Assembly: GCF_000421225.1 (NCBI RefSeq)
Contig: NZ_ATWL01000005.1
Coordinates: forward strand, 62,001-126,000
From: Ruania albidiflava DSM 18029
Lineage (GTDB): Bacteria > Actinomycetota > Actinomycetes > Actinomycetales > Beutenbergiaceae
DNA length: 64,000 nucleotides
Direction: 5' to 3'
Program-made: the position numbers and the translations under genes
Shown: one piece after another, positions 25,028-34,618 of the stretch
How positions within the stretch are numbered: position 1 is the first letter of the stretch
How the letters are laid out: each line of letters starts with the position of its first letter
Notes under the pieces: generated by a model
The model's database searches: none
Told to the model about the DNA's origin: nothing
Seen by the model: only the letters and a program-made list of their open reading frames with translations

Positions 25028-26232
25028 GAGGCCACCTCCACAGCGCGTCGGCTGCCGGGTCTGCCGGGCAGGTGGAACATGGTGCGCACCAACGGCGGGG
25101 CGGCGATGAACAGCACGATCACCGCCTGGATCACCAGTACGATGTCGATCGGGGTCTGCGAGGCGGTCTGCATCAGCGGAGATCCGGCGCGCAGCGCCCC
25201 GAACAGCACGGAGGCGCCGACGATCCCGGCGGGCCGGTTCCGGCCGAGCAGCGCCACGGTGATCGCGTCGAAGCCGATCGAGCCGGCCGAGCTGGCACGC
25301 AGCGTGTGGTCGGCGCCGAGGATCTGCGCGGCACCGCCCAGGCCAGCGAGGAGCCCAGCGGTGACCATCACCATGACGAACACCAGGTTGACGTTGATGC
25401 CCGCAGTGCGGGCGGCGTCCATGTTCGCGCCCACCGCCCGGAACTTGAAGCCGATGGTGGAGCGTTCCATCAGCCACCACACGCCCACGGCGGCCAGCAG
25501 CGCCAGCACGAAGCCCCAGTGCAGCCGGAACTGCGACCCGAGCATCAGCGGCAGCCTCGCGCTGGGGTCCACCTCCGGGCTGATCGGCCGGTTCGGGGCC
25601 CGGGCGAGGATGCTGGTGGTCAGCAGCCAGGTGATCAGCCAGGTGGCGATCCAGTTGAGCATGATCGTCACGATCACCTCGTTGGCACCGGTGCGGGCCT
25701 TGAGCACACCGGCGATCGCGGCCCACAGTCCGCCGACCACGGCAGCGCCCAGCAACGCGACGATCACGTGCAGCACGATCGGCAGTTCCAGCGCGAAACC
25801 GATCCACGCGGCCATCGCACCGCCCATCAGCACCTGCCCCTGAGCACCGATGTTGAACAGGCCGGCGCGGAAGCCGATACCCAGGCCCAGCGCTGCGAAC
25901 AGCAGCGGGGTGGCAGCGACCATCGTCTCGGTGATCGGTCGGATCGTCCGGGCGCCGGACGCCTCGTAGTCGAAGATCGCGCCGCGGAACAGGCTGGTGT
26001 AGGCGCCGGAGACCGCGCTCCACGCGGCACCGAGGGTGTCCCCGGGGCGCTCGAAGAAGTAGCTGACGCTGCCGCGCACCTGCGGGTCTGCGGCGACGAT
26101 GAGGATCGCGGAGATCACCAGGGCGGCGAGGATGGCCAGGAAGGTCAGCAGCGCAGAGGAGCGGGCGATCTCGTCCCAGGTGATCCGGGGCCGGGTCGGA
26201 GTCTCGGTGGGCCGCTGCGGGGTGTCAGTCAT
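25024..26232 (-). CDS. Nucleoside ABC transporter permease (BMP-type importer, first subunit)
   Basis: A 402-residue permease of the same family as the next gene (NupP/YufP-like). The start is ATG 26232, overlapping the ATPase stop by 8 bp; an ATG at 26256 would lie inside that gene. Seen: GFRAGLFNIGAQGQVLMGG, the transport-family core ARTGANEVIVTIMLNWIA, RAVGANMDAARTAGINV and AITVALLGRNRPAGI. The N-terminus is cytoplasmic (TPQRPTETPTRPRITW) before the first helix at about residue 30. Confidence 0.9.
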   Translation of the reverse strand: MTDTPQRPTETPTRPRITWDEIARSSALLTFLAILAALVISAILIVAADPQVRGSVSYFFERPGDTLGAAWSAVSGAYTSLFRGAIFDYEASGARTIRPITETMVAATPLLFAALGLGIGFRAGLFNIGAQGQVLMGGAMAAWIGFALELPIVLHVIVALLGAAVVGGLWAAIAGVLKARTGANEVIVTIMLNWIATWLITWLLTTSILARAPNRPISPEVDPSARLPLMLGSQFRLHWGFVLALLAAVGVWWLMERSTIGFKFRAVGANMDAARTAGINVNLVFVMVMVTAGLLAGLGGAAQILGADHTLRASSAGSIGFDAITVALLGRNRPAGIVGASVLFGALRAGSPLMQTASQTPIDIVLVIQAVIVLFIAAPPLVRTMFHLPGRPGSRRAVEVAS

Positions 26233-27751
26233 CGCCTGCCTCCTCGCCAGGGTCATCAGTGACGCCGGCCATCATCATCCCCAGGGTGTCCCGGTCGGTG
26301 TCGGCGTCGACGATGCCGACCACCTGCCCGCGGTACATCACCGCGATCCGGTCGGCCAGCCCCATCACCTCGTCCAGCTCGGTGGAGACGATGAGCACCG
26401 GGATGCCGGCGTCGCGTTCCTCGATGATCCGCCGGTGCACGAACTCGATCGAGCCCACGTCCAGCCCGCGGGTGGGCTGGGAGGCGATCAGCAGCCGCAG
26501 CGAGCGGGACATCTCCCGGGCGAGCACCACCTTCTGCTGATTCCCGCCGGAGAGGTTGCCGGCGAGGGTGTCCACCGAGGTGGCGCGCACGTCGAAGGCA
26601 CCGGCGAACTCTTCCGCCTTGGCGCGGGCGTGGTCGAGCTGCAGGGCGAGGCCGCGGGCGTACGGAGGCCGGTCGTGCTGGTCCAGGAGGAAGTTCTCCA
26701 GGATGGTGAAGGAGGAGATCAGCCCGTCCTTGCTGCGGTCCTCCGGGACGAAGCCCACCCCGGCGCCGAGCACGTCCCGCACGCTGCGCCCGACCAGCTC
26801 GGTGCCGTCCAGCTGCACCGATCCGGTGCCCACCTCCCGCAGCCCGAGGATCGCCTCGGCGAGCTCGGACTGGCCGTTGCCCTGCACCCCGGCGATGGCG
26901 AGCACCTCCCCACCGCGGACGGTGAGGCTGACGTCGTCGACCACCTTGGTGCCGGCGGCGTCCAGCACGGTCAGGCCGTTGACCTCGAGGCGGTGCTCGT
27001 TCGGTTCGGCGGGGTTCTTCTGCACGCCGAGCACCACGTCCCGGCCGACCATCAGCGAGGCGAGCTCGGCCTGGGAGGCGGTCGGCTCCGCAGTGGCGAC
27101 CACCTTCCCGCGGCGGATCACGGTGATCTCGTCCGCCACGGCCTGCACCTCGCGGAGCTTGTGCGTGATGAACACGACGGCGGTGCCTGCCTCGGCGAGG
27201 CTGCGCATGATGGTCATCAGCTCGTCGGTCTCCTGCGGGGTGAGCACCGCCGTCGGCTCGTCCAGGATGAGCACCTCGGCCTGCCGGGAGAGGGCCTTGA
27301 TGATCTCCACCCGCTGCTGCACGCCCACGGGCAGGTCCTCCACCCGGGCGTCCGGGTCCACGTCGAAGCCGAACTTCTCCGACAGGGAGCGCACCAGCTC
27401 GCGTGCCTGGCTGAGGTTGATGATGCCCAGCGGCCCGGCCGGTTCGTGCCCGAGCACCACGTTCTCCGCCACGGTGAACACCGGCACGAGCATGAAGTGC
27501 TGGTGCACCATGCCGATCCCGGCGGCCATCGCCTCACCCGGCCCGGTGAACTCCACCGCGGTGTCGTCGATGAGGATCTGGCCCTCGTCCGGGGTGTACA
27601 GGCCGTAGAGCACGTTCATCAACGTGGACTTGCCGGCCCCGTTCTCCCCGAGCAGCGCGTGGATGCGGCCGGGTTCGACGAGCAGGTCGATCCGGTCGTT
27701 CGCGACCAGGTCACCGAACCGCTTGGTGATTCCGCGTAGCTCGAGCTTCAC
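26225..27751 (-). CDS. Nucleoside ABC transporter ATP-binding protein (tandem ATPase domains)
   Basis: A 508-residue protein with two fused ABC domains, as in NupO and RbsA. Domain 1 has Walker A GENGAGKST, signature-region LPVGVQQRVEIIKAL and Walker B VLILDEPTAVLTP. Domain 2 has AGVQGNGQSELAEAILG (degenerate P-loop), NLSGGNQQKVVLAREM and LIASQPTRGLDVGS. This asymmetry is usual in the family, with one consensus ATP site. It follows the BMP binding-protein gene by 9 bp and overlaps the first permease. Confidence 0.92.
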   Translation of the reverse strand: MKLELRGITKRFGDLVANDRIDLLVEPGRIHALLGENGAGKSTLMNVLYGLYTPDEGQILIDDTAVEFTGPGEAMAAGIGMVHQHFMLVPVFTVAENVVLGHEPAGPLGIINLSQARELVRSLSEKFGFDVDPDARVEDLPVGVQQRVEIIKALSRQAEVLILDEPTAVLTPQETDELMTIMRSLAEAGTAVVFITHKLREVQAVADEITVIRRGKVVATAEPTASQAELASLMVGRDVVLGVQKNPAEPNEHRLEVNGLTVLDAAGTKVVDDVSLTVRGGEVLAIAGVQGNGQSELAEAILGLREVGTGSVQLDGTELVGRSVRDVLGAGVGFVPEDRSKDGLISSFTILENFLLDQHDRPPYARGLALQLDHARAKAEEFAGAFDVRATSVDTLAGNLSGGNQQKVVLAREMSRSLRLLIASQPTRGLDVGSIEFVHRRIIEERDAGIPVLIVSTELDEVMGLADRIAVMYRGQVVGIVDADTDRDTLGMMMAGVTDDPGEEAGDD

Positions 27752-27760
27752 TGCGCTCGG

Positions 27761-28882
27761 TCAGTTCGCGCTGGGCGAGTCGACGACCAGGTCGCCGGCG
27801 ATGATCTGCGCCTGCAGGTCCTCGATCTCGCTGTTCAGCTCGTCCGGCACCTCGTCCTCGAAGTCGTGGTACGGCGCCAGGGACACACCGCCGTTCTCCA
27901 GGGTGCCCACGTACGGGTCGGAGGTGAACTCCCCGTTCACGGAGGCCTCGATGGTGTCGAACACGGAGTTCGCGATGCCCTTCATCACCGAGGTGAGGAT
28001 CAGGTCCTTGAACTCGTCGTTCGCCGGCTGCTCGTACCCGTCGGAGTCCACCCAGATGACCGACACACCGTCGTTCTCCGAGGCGGCGCGCAGCGACCCG
28101 GCCCCGACCGGACCAGCGACGGGCAGGATGATGTCCGCACCGTCGGCGATGAACTGCTGGCTGGTGCTGTAGCCGGCCTCGGTGTTGGAGAAGTCACCGG
28201 TGAAGGATCCGTCCTGGGCGTCCTTGTCCCAGCCGAGTGCCTCCACGTCGGCGTCGTGGGCGTCGTTGTAGGCGGCGACGCCGTCGACGAACCCGTCCAT
28301 GAAGATCGTCACCGACGGCAGCGCCTGGCCGCCGTAGGTGGCTACCGTTCCGGTCTCGGTCATCCCGGCGGCGAGGTACCCGGCGAGGAACGCAGCCTCC
28401 TGGGTGTTGAACAGCAGCGGCTTGGCGTTGTCGTAGGTCACCGGGCTGAAGTCGGCGTCGGTGAATGCGGAGTCGATGAGGGCGAAGTGCATGTCCGGGT
28501 TGTCCTCGGCAGCGGCCTGGATGGTGTCCTCCAGGTTGAAGCCCACCCCGATGGTCAGCGAGCAGCCCGCCTGCACCATCGCGTCCACGTTGCCGGTGTA
28601 CTGGCCGGGGTCGGTGGACTCCGCGTCCCGTTCGGAGATGCCCAGCTCGTCCTTGGCCCGCATCAGCCCGTTGTATCCGGACTCGTTGAAGGAGGCGTCG
28701 TCCCAGCCGCCCTCGTCGGAGACCATGCAGGCGAGGAAGTCGCTGTTGTCGCCCCCCTCGGCGCTGCCCTCCGCACCGGTCTGGGCACCGGAGTCGGCAG
28801 GCTCCTCGTCGGGCGCAGATCCGCACGCTGCCAGTGTCAGTGCTGCTGCGGCCACGAGGGCCGCGGGGATCGACTTCTTCAC
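27761..28882 (-). CDS. BMP-family nucleoside-binding lipoprotein
   Basis: A 373-residue binding lipoprotein (PnrA/BmpA family) that delivers nucleosides to the importer. GTG 28882 with GAGGAG 6 nt upstream starts a signal peptide ending ALTLAACGS, a lipobox. A low-complexity acidic linker (EEPADSGAQTGAEGSAEGG) precedes the domain. Conserved segments are CMVSDEGGWDDASFNESGYN, TIGVGFNLEDTIQ, MHFALIDSAF and DGADIILPVAGPVGAGSL. First gene of the leftward nucleoside transport and catabolism run; the purine or pyrimidine preference is unknown. Confidence 0.92.
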   Translation of the reverse strand: MKKSIPAALVAAAALTLAACGSAPDEEPADSGAQTGAEGSAEGGDNSDFLACMVSDEGGWDDASFNESGYNGLMRAKDELGISERDAESTDPGQYTGNVDAMVQAGCSLTIGVGFNLEDTIQAAAEDNPDMHFALIDSAFTDADFSPVTYDNAKPLLFNTQEAAFLAGYLAAGMTETGTVATYGGQALPSVTIFMDGFVDGVAAYNDAHDADVEALGWDKDAQDGSFTGDFSNTEAGYSTSQQFIADGADIILPVAGPVGAGSLRAASENDGVSVIWVDSDGYEQPANDEFKDLILTSVMKGIANSVFDTIEASVNGEFTSDPYVGTLENGGVSLAPYHDFEDEVPDELNSEIEDLQAQIIAGDLVVDSPSAN

Positions 28883-28924
28883 GTCGCACTCCTCAGGTCT
28901 TGGTGCCGTCGTCGGCTGACAGTG

Positions 28925-28970
28925 ACACTAAACCTTCCTCGCCCCGTCTGTGTCGCATGCTGAGACAGAC
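28925..28970 (-). promoter_or_regulatory. Candidate promoter and operator of the nucleoside import operon
   Basis: On the minus strand TAGTGT (28925-28930 on +) is a plausible -10 about 43 bp before the GTG. Upstream, 28946-28970 forms an imperfect inverted repeat with arms GTCTGTgTC and GAgACAGAC (8 of 9 matching) around GCATGCT. A dimeric repressor there would cover the -35 region. The regulator is not encoded nearby. The rest of the 138-bp gap shows nothing clear. Confidence 0.35.
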
Positions 28971-29020
28971 GCGCGAGTTGTTACCGAACTGGTACCTGGC
29001 TGGTACGTCGGCCGCAGTTC

Positions 29021-30244
29021 TCAGGTATGCAGGTCGCGGCCGGCGCCGGCGGCGACCTGGGCGAGGAACCGTGCACCGACCCCGATGGCGTCCTCGTCGA
29101 CGACCAGGTCCGGGCGGTGCAGGTCGTAGGCGCGCCCACCCGGGGTGCGCACCCCGAGCCGGGCCATCGCCCCGACGGCGGCGGTCAGGTACCAGCCGAA
29201 GTCCTCCCCACCGAGGGACTGCTCGGTGAGCACGAGCGCGTCCGGCCCGAGGACCGCACGGGCCGCCTCGTCCAGGATCCGAGTGCAGACCTCGTCGTTG
29301 TCCACCGGCGGCACCCCGCGCACCAGGCTGACCTCGGTCTCCACCCCGGTGGGGGCGACCACCTGGGTGATCAGCTCCTGCAGCAGGTTCTCCGCCTTCT
29401 CCCGGGTGCGCGCGTCCAGGCAGCGCAGCGTGCCGGTGATGGTGCCGGTGGTCGGTATCGCGTTCGGCGCGGACCCGGCACGCACGCTGCCCCAGGTGAG
29501 GTTCACCCCGGCGCGCGGGTCCAGCCGGCGGCCGAGCAGCGCCGGCGTGGTGGTGGCCACCAGACCGAGCGCGTACACGACGTCACCGGTCAGGTGCGGG
29601 CGGGAGGTGTGCCCGCCGTCTGAGGTCAACGTGACGGTGACAGTGTCGGATGCGGAGGTGATCGGCCCGATCCGGGTCCCCACCTGCCCGACCGGCACCT
29701 TCGGGTCGCAGTGCACGGCGAAGATGCGGTCGACGTCCTCCAGCACCCCGGTGTCCAGCAGGTCCAGCGCCCCACCGGGCTGGATCTCCTCGGCCGGCTG
29801 GAAGATCAATCGCACCGCCGAGTGCAAGGCGCCCTGGCGGGCGAGCTCGGCCAGCACCAGCCCGGCGCCCAGCACCACGGTGGTGTGCACGTCGTGCCCG
29901 CAGGCGTGGCTCACCCCTGGCACGGTGGAGGAGAACGGCAGCCCGGTGTCCTCCTGCAGCGGCAGGGCGTCCAGGTCGGCACGCAGCGCCACCCGGCGCA
30001 GCCGGCGGGTGGCCGGGCCCGGCTCGGTGGCCGGGTCGATGTCGGCGGCCAGCCCGGTCGGGGAGAACCGGCGCACCTTCAGACCTGCGGCCTCCAGCCG
30101 TTCGGCGACCTTGGCCGTGGTGCGGTGCTCGTTGAAACCCAGCTCCGGATGGGCGTGCAGGTCCCGCCGGAAGTCGACCAGCTCGGCGAGCAGGCCGTCG
30201 GTCAGCGTGTGGATCTGGTCGGTCAGGGCGGAGGAGGTGAGCAC
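29021..30244 (-). CDS. M20-family amidohydrolase (AmiA/HipO-like)
   Basis: A 407-residue metallohydrolase of the M20D group (N-acyl amino-acid/peptide amidohydrolases). The GTG at 30244 begins VLTSSALTDQIHTLTDGLLA. Metal ligands are visible in SHACGHDVHTTVVLGAGLV, FQPAEEIQPGGALDLLD and near HCDPKVPVG, and the lid-domain GGHTSRPH precedes a C-terminal SLGGEDFGWYL. Substrate unknown. In mycobacteria two such genes (amiA1/amiB1) sit in the same lpdA-deoD-add-deoA-cdd neighbourhood, so the association is probably old; whether the enzyme acts on nucleoside-derived compounds is open. Confidence 0.85.
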   Translation of the reverse strand: MLTSSALTDQIHTLTDGLLAELVDFRRDLHAHPELGFNEHRTTAKVAERLEAAGLKVRRFSPTGLAADIDPATEPGPATRRLRRVALRADLDALPLQEDTGLPFSSTVPGVSHACGHDVHTTVVLGAGLVLAELARQGALHSAVRLIFQPAEEIQPGGALDLLDTGVLEDVDRIFAVHCDPKVPVGQVGTRIGPITSASDTVTVTLTSDGGHTSRPHLTGDVVYALGLVATTTPALLGRRLDPRAGVNLTWGSVRAGSAPNAIPTTGTITGTLRCLDARTREKAENLLQELITQVVAPTGVETEVSLVRGVPPVDNDEVCTRILDEAARAVLGPDALVLTEQSLGGEDFGWYLTAAVGAMARLGVRTPGGRAYDLHRPDLVVDEDAIGVGARFLAQVAAGAGRDLHT

Positions 30245-30285
30245 CCTGTGAGGTTACCGCTGGCCGCGGCACCGCCGCGGCGAGG

Positions 30286-31143
30286 TCAGCTCTTCCGGTT
30301 GTAGATGAACATCGAGATCGGTCCGAACAGCGCCACCAGCACCACGCAGTACAGCAGCACCGTGGCCACCGAGCCGGCCTGGAAGGAGCCGGCCATCAGC
30401 TCGCGGATGCTGGTGACCACCACCGAGACCGGGTTCACGTCCACCGCCGGCTCCAGCCAGCTCGGCATCGTCCGCGGGTCGACGAAGATGTTCGAGGCGA
30501 ACGTCAGCGGCATCAGGATGAACATGGAGATGCCCATCGCGGCCTGCTCGGTACGTACCGCCAGGGAGATCACCGTCCACACCCAGGACAGGCTGAAGCT
30601 GAACACCAGGAGCAGGGCGAATGCGACCAGCACACCCAAGGCTCCGCCGTCCGGCCGGAAGCCCATCACGAACCCGACGGTCAGGATGATCACCCCGGCC
30701 AGGGTGTACCGCACCTGATCCCCCAGCAGCGCGCCGACCAGCTGCGCCGGCCGCCAGGTGGGCAGGGACCGGAACCGGTCGAAGACGCCCTTGGAGATGT
30801 CCCGGTTCAGCGTCAGACCGGTGTACATGGTGATCATGATCAGCGTCTGCACGAAGATCCCGGGGATCAGCCACTGTACGTACCCGTCCACGCTGCCGGC
30901 GATCGCGCCGCCGAAGATGTAGGTGAACATCACCGTCATCATGATCGGGAAGACGGTCACGTCGAAGAGCTGCTCGGGGACGTGCTTGATCTTCAGCAGC
31001 GCCCGCCACCCGTAGGTCAACGACGCCGACAGCGGACCGGCCCGGCGCGGGCGCGCCCCGGTCGGCATCAACACGCCAGCGATCTTGTCGGTGTGCACTG
31101 CGGCGGTGCCACCCGGTTCCTCAGTGGTCTCCACGGCGCTCAT
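30286..31143 (-). CDS. ABC-2 type exporter permease (DrrB-like)
   Basis: A 285-residue permease with a cytoplasmic N-terminus (to about residue 65) and six helices. The first ones are [20 protein letters not shown] and [40 protein letters not shown] is the conserved ABC-2 loop, and [19 protein letters not shown] precedes the last helices. The start overlaps the ATPase stop by 4 bp (ATGA). DrrAB systems export hydrophobic drugs or lipids; no biosynthetic cluster is nearby, so the substrate is unknown. Confidence 0.9.
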   Translation of the reverse strand: MSAVETTEEPGGTAAVHTDKIAGVLMPTGARPRRAGPLSASLTYGWRALLKIKHVPEQLFDVTVFPIMMTVMFTYIFGGAIAGSVDGYVQWLIPGIFVQTLIMITMYTGLTLNRDISKGVFDRFRSLPTWRPAQLVGALLGDQVRYTLAGVIILTVGFVMGFRPDGGALGVLVAFALLLVFSFSLSWVWTVISLAVRTEQAAMGISMFILMPLTFASNIFVDPRTMPSWLEPAVDVNPVSVVVTSIRELMAGSFQAGSVATVLLYCVVLVALFGPISMFIYNRKS

Positions 31144-32132
31144 CGGGCACCTGCTTTCGTCTCGTCCGGGGTGCCTTGGGCACTGTCGTCGGCGGGGCTG
31201 CCGGTAAGGGTGAGGAACACCTCGTCCAGGCTGGGCTGACCCAGGGAGAACGTCTCGATGCCCAGGTCCTCGGCCTCCAGGGCGGTCAACGCAGCCGCTG
31301 CCCGGGCGGTCTGGTCGACCCGGACGGTCAGCGCGGTCGGGTCGGACTCCCGGTGCACATCGGCGCCGATCACTTCACCGAGCACCCGGGCGGCGTCCTC
31401 GCGGTCGGCTTCGTCGAGCACCCGCACGGTCAGTGCTCCGGACCCGACCTGGGCCTTGAGCTGACCCGGGGTGCCCTCGGCGATCACGGTGCCGTGGTCG
31501 ATCACGGCGAGCCGGTCGGCCAGCTGGTCGGCCTCCTCCAGGTACTGCGTGGTGAGCAGGATGGTGGTGCCGCCGGACACCAGGGTGCGGATGATGTCCC
31601 ACACCTGGTTCCGGCTGCGTGGGTCGATCCCGGTGGTCGGCTCGTCCAGGAACATCAGCTCCGGGGTGACGATCAGCGAGCCGGCGATGTCCAGCCGGCG
31701 GCGCATCCCGCCGGAGTACTTCTTCACCTGCTTCTCTGCGGCCTCCGACAGCCCGAACGCCGCGAGCAGGTCCAGGCCGCGGGAGCGTGCCGCACGCGAG
31801 GAGAGCCCGAGCAGCCGACCGAGCATGATGAGGTTCTCGATGCCGGTGAGGTCCTCGTCCAGGGAGGCGAACTGGCCGGTGAGGGCGATCTTCTCCCGGA
31901 TCACCTTCGCCTCGGTGAGCACGTCGTGGCCGAGCACGTGTGCCTCGCCGGCGTCCGGGCGCAGCAGCGTGGCCAGCATCCGGATGACGGTCGTCTTCCC
32001 GGCGCCGTTAGGGCCGAGGAAGCCGTAGATGCCGCCGCGGCGCACGGTCAGGTCCACCCCGTCGACGGCGCGGGTGGACCCGAAGGTCTTCACCAGTCCT
32101 GAAGTCTCGATGGCGATCTCGGGCACGCCCAT
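31140..32132 (-). CDS. Daunorubicin-resistance-type ABC transporter ATP-binding protein (DrrA-like)
   Basis: A 330-residue ATPase. Start ATG 32132 has GAGAGG upstream; a frame reaching 32309 adds only unstructured Arg/Pro sequence and is rejected. Seen: [19 protein letters not shown], Walker A GPNGAGKT, signature [16 protein letters not shown], Walker [17 protein letters not shown], switch [14 protein letters not shown]. The C-terminal DrrA domain ends [19 protein letters not shown]. Translationally coupled to the permease. Confidence 0.92.
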   Translation of the reverse strand: MGVPEIAIETSGLVKTFGSTRAVDGVDLTVRRGGIYGFLGPNGAGKTTVIRMLATLLRPDAGEAHVLGHDVLTEAKVIREKIALTGQFASLDEDLTGIENLIMLGRLLGLSSRAARSRGLDLLAAFGLSEAAEKQVKKYSGGMRRRLDIAGSLIVTPELMFLDEPTTGIDPRSRNQVWDIIRTLVSGGTTILLTTQYLEEADQLADRLAVIDHGTVIAEGTPGQLKAQVGSGALTVRVLDEADREDAARVLGEVIGADVHRESDPTALTVRVDQTARAAAALTALEAEDLGIETFSLGQPSLDEVFLTLTGSPADDSAQGTPDETKAGAR

Positions 32133-32316
32133 GCGTGGTCCTCTCCGGCGGCGTGGTCGGTGGGGCCGTGCCGCGGCAGGAGTGCGCGGCAGCAGGGAAC
32201 TAGCAGAACACGGTCTGCACGGGATCGGCCATCGTTTTTCGCCGACGGCGTAGGGCCCGCCACGCATCGATCGAGGCACTCGTGGTGCATGGAGGTGTTC
32301 TTGTCTCACCTCGGTG

Positions 32317-32340
32317 CACCAGCAGCGCCTCAGGCTGGTG
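32317..32340 (-). terminator. Possible hairpin after the mannose-1-phosphate guanylyltransferase gene
   Basis: Arms CACCAGC (32317-32323) and GCTGGTG (32334-32340) flank a 10-nt loop, 12 bp beyond the stop at 32353 in the leftward direction. A 7-bp stem without a U-run is weak evidence. It lies in the 220-bp gap 32133-32352, where the promoter of the DrrAB pair must also be; no clear promoter boxes are seen. Confidence 0.35.
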
Positions 32341-32352
32341 GAGGCCGAGGCA

Positions 32353-33465
32353 TCAGAGCAGGTGGGCGCCGTCTGGGTCGTCAGCCAGTGCCGCCACCAC
32401 GTCCTTGACCTGCTGGGCGGACTCGGTGCTGGTCACCAGCAGCGCGTCCGGGGTGTCCACGACGACGGCGCCGGGCAGCCCGAGCAGCACCACGCGCCGG
32501 GCCGTGCCGGTCACCACGAGCGCCCCGGGCGAGCCGGTGACCAGGGCGAGCTCCTGCTCGCCGAGCACGCGGGCGCCGTCCGGCTCCTGGCCGGGTGCGA
32601 CCGGCAGCAGCTGGGCCAGGGAACGCCAGTCGCCCACGTCGTCCCAGCCGAGGTCCGCAGGCACCACGGCGACCCCGCCGGCCGCGGCGACCGGTTCGGC
32701 GATCGCGTGGTCGATGGCGATCCGGGTCAGTGCCGGCCACTCCCGGTCCAGCACCTCCGCCCGGTCGGGAGTGTCCCAGGCGGCGGCGATGGTGCGCAGC
32801 CCGGTGGCCAGCGCCGGCTGCAGGTGGTCCAGGTGTGCGAGCAGCACCCGGGTACGGACCACGAACATGCCTGCGTTCCACCGGTAGGCGCCGGTGGCCA
32901 GGTACGCCGCAGCGGTCTCGCCGTCGGGCTTCTCGGTGAAGCCGAGCACCTGGTGCGCGCCGGGAACACCGGCCAGCTCCTCGCCCTGGTGGATGTAGCC
33001 GAACGCGGTGGCGGGGCCCGTGGGCTCGATGCCGATGGTGGCCACGTAGTCGGCGCGGGCGACCTGCACTGCGGTGCGCACTGCGGTGGCGAACGCGTCG
33101 GTGCGGGTGATCACGTGGTCGGCGGCGAAGGAGCCGATCACCACGTCCTGGTCCGGGTGCCTGGTCTCGAGCACGGCAGCAGCCAGGCCGATGGCTGCCA
33201 TCGAGTCCCGCGGAGAGGGTTCCGTGAGCAGGTTCGCACGCCCCAGGTCCGGCAGCTGGTCGACCACGGCGGCGGCGTGCGCGGTGCCGGTGACCACCAG
33301 CTGGTCATCGGTCAGGCCGGCCAGCCGCTCCCAGGTGTCCTGCAGCAGGGTGCGGCCGCGACCGGTGAGGTCGTGCAGGAACTTGGGCGAGCTGCGCCGG
33401 GACAGGGGCCACAGCCGGGTGCCGGCGCCACCGGCGGGGATCACGGCGTAGAAGGACTGCTGCAT
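32353..33465 (-). CDS. manC: Mannose-1-phosphate guanylyltransferase
   Basis: A 370-residue nucleotidyltransferase forming GDP-mannose, the mannosyl donor for lipoglycans and glycoprotein mannosylation. The N-terminal signature [20 protein letters not shown] and [17 protein letters not shown] bind [32 protein letters not shown] and YRWNAGMFV line the sugar site. ATG 33465 starts [13 protein letters not shown]; a further 19 upstream codons look random. The C-terminal isomerase domain of bifunctional AlgA-type enzymes is absent. Apparently transcribed alone. Confidence 0.9.
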   Translation of the reverse strand: MQQSFYAVIPAGGAGTRLWPLSRRSSPKFLHDLTGRGRTLLQDTWERLAGLTDDQLVVTGTAHAAAVVDQLPDLGRANLLTEPSPRDSMAAIGLAAAVLETRHPDQDVVIGSFAADHVITRTDAFATAVRTAVQVARADYVATIGIEPTGPATAFGYIHQGEELAGVPGAHQVLGFTEKPDGETAAAYLATGAYRWNAGMFVVRTRVLLAHLDHLQPALATGLRTIAAAWDTPDRAEVLDREWPALTRIAIDHAIAEPVAAAGGVAVVPADLGWDDVGDWRSLAQLLPVAPGQEPDGARVLGEQELALVTGSPGALVVTGTARRVVLLGLPGAVVVDTPDALLVTSTESAQQVKDVVAALADDPDGAHLL

Positions 33466-33505
33466 CGGGCCAGCGTAGCCAGCCCGCTGCTGCTGCGGGG
33501 CCAGG

Positions 33506-34567
33506 TCAGGCCTCCCGGGCACCGACCCACTTGCGACGGACCCAACCGATCAGCCCGCCCCAGTACGGCGGCGGTGGCGGTGGTTCCTCCGGCTGCACCT
33601 GACCGGTGATCGGGTCGTGCTGCCAGTCCAGGGTCTCCGGTTCGGAGAGGGTCACGTAGTTCGGCGTCTCGTCGCTGTGCGTGATCCAGTCCTCGGCCAC
33701 CACCGGGCGACCCGGCGGGTTGGCGATCCAGGCCGCCGTCATCAGCGCGATCCGCACCAGGAAGTTCACCCAGAGCAGCAGCACGCCGAGCGCGGCCGAT
33801 CCTTGGAACAGCGGGTTGTCCGAGACGCTGCCGACAGCGCTGGTACCCAGGTAGCGCAGCACACCGGACCCGATCCCGGCCAGCAGGGCTCCCAGCCAGA
33901 GGTCCCGGCTCGGCGGGCGCACCCCGCTGAGCACCCGGTAGATCCACACGAACACCAGCGTGTCCACGGCCAGGGCGACCAGCAGCCCGAGGATGCGCAG
34001 CAACCATCGACCGCCGGTGCTGTTGTCCAGGTCGACCAGGGACAGCACCCACTCCCCTGCGGTGCCGGCGGCCACCCCGAGCACTGTGGTCAGCAGCACG
34101 GAGATCGCCAGGCCGATGAAGCCGAGGAAGTCGCGCACCTTGCCCATCACCGGGCTCACGTCCGGAGCCAGCAGACCGAACATCGCCCGCACCGCGTTGC
34201 GCAGGTTGCGCGGTACCCGGGTGGCGGTGTTCAGCAGCACCAGCACGGCGAGGATCCCGGCGATGCCCGTGCCACCGGTGGGCTTGAGCTTCTCCGGCGG
34301 GATCTCACCGGGGCCGTCGCCGATCAGGTCCATCGGCATGGCGCCGTTGATGGTGTCGATCACCTGGTCGCGCAGCTCGAGGTTGTTCCCGATCACCAGC
34401 ATGAACGCGGAGAACCCGATCACCAGGGCCGCGAAGATGGAGAACAGCGCGGAGAACGCGATGCCGCCGGAGAGCATGGCACCGTTGGCCACCCCGTAGC
34501 GGGCGAGCATGCGGGCCACCCGGGTGCGTTTCCACCAGTCCATCAGTGCTTTGATCCGGTCTCCCAT
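33506..34567 (-). CDS. YihY/BrkB-family inner membrane protein
   Basis: A 353-residue membrane protein of the YihY (formerly ribonuclease BN-like) family, function unknown. ATG 34567 starts MGDRIKALMDWWKRTRVARM; a GTG at 34603 is possible. Six helices follow, with family segments ANGAMLSGGIAFSALFSIFA and LLLWVNFLVRIALMTAAWIA. Its C-terminal cytoplasmic tail contains a proline run (PEEPPPPPPYWGG). It precedes manC by about 40 bp on the same strand; 51 bp separate it from the upstream ligase-like gene. Confidence 0.88.
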   Translation of the reverse strand: MGDRIKALMDWWKRTRVARMLARYGVANGAMLSGGIAFSALFSIFAALVIGFSAFMLVIGNNLELRDQVIDTINGAMPMDLIGDGPGEIPPEKLKPTGGTGIAGILAVLVLLNTATRVPRNLRNAVRAMFGLLAPDVSPVMGKVRDFLGFIGLAISVLLTTVLGVAAGTAGEWVLSLVDLDNSTGGRWLLRILGLLVALAVDTLVFVWIYRVLSGVRPPSRDLWLGALLAGIGSGVLRYLGTSAVGSVSDNPLFQGSAALGVLLLWVNFLVRIALMTAAWIANPPGRPVVAEDWITHSDETPNYVTLSEPETLDWQHDPITGQVQPEEPPPPPPYWGGLIGWVRRKWVGAREA

Positions 34568-34618
34568 GGCCTCCAATATGTCGAAACCGGGCCCGGAGCG
34601 CACGTCACCGGCGCGTCT

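Noticed and set aside
30286-32132. DrrAB-type exporter pair as sign of an antibiotic biosynthetic cluster
   Set aside because: No polyketide, peptide or tailoring genes lie nearby; such exporters are common outside clusters.
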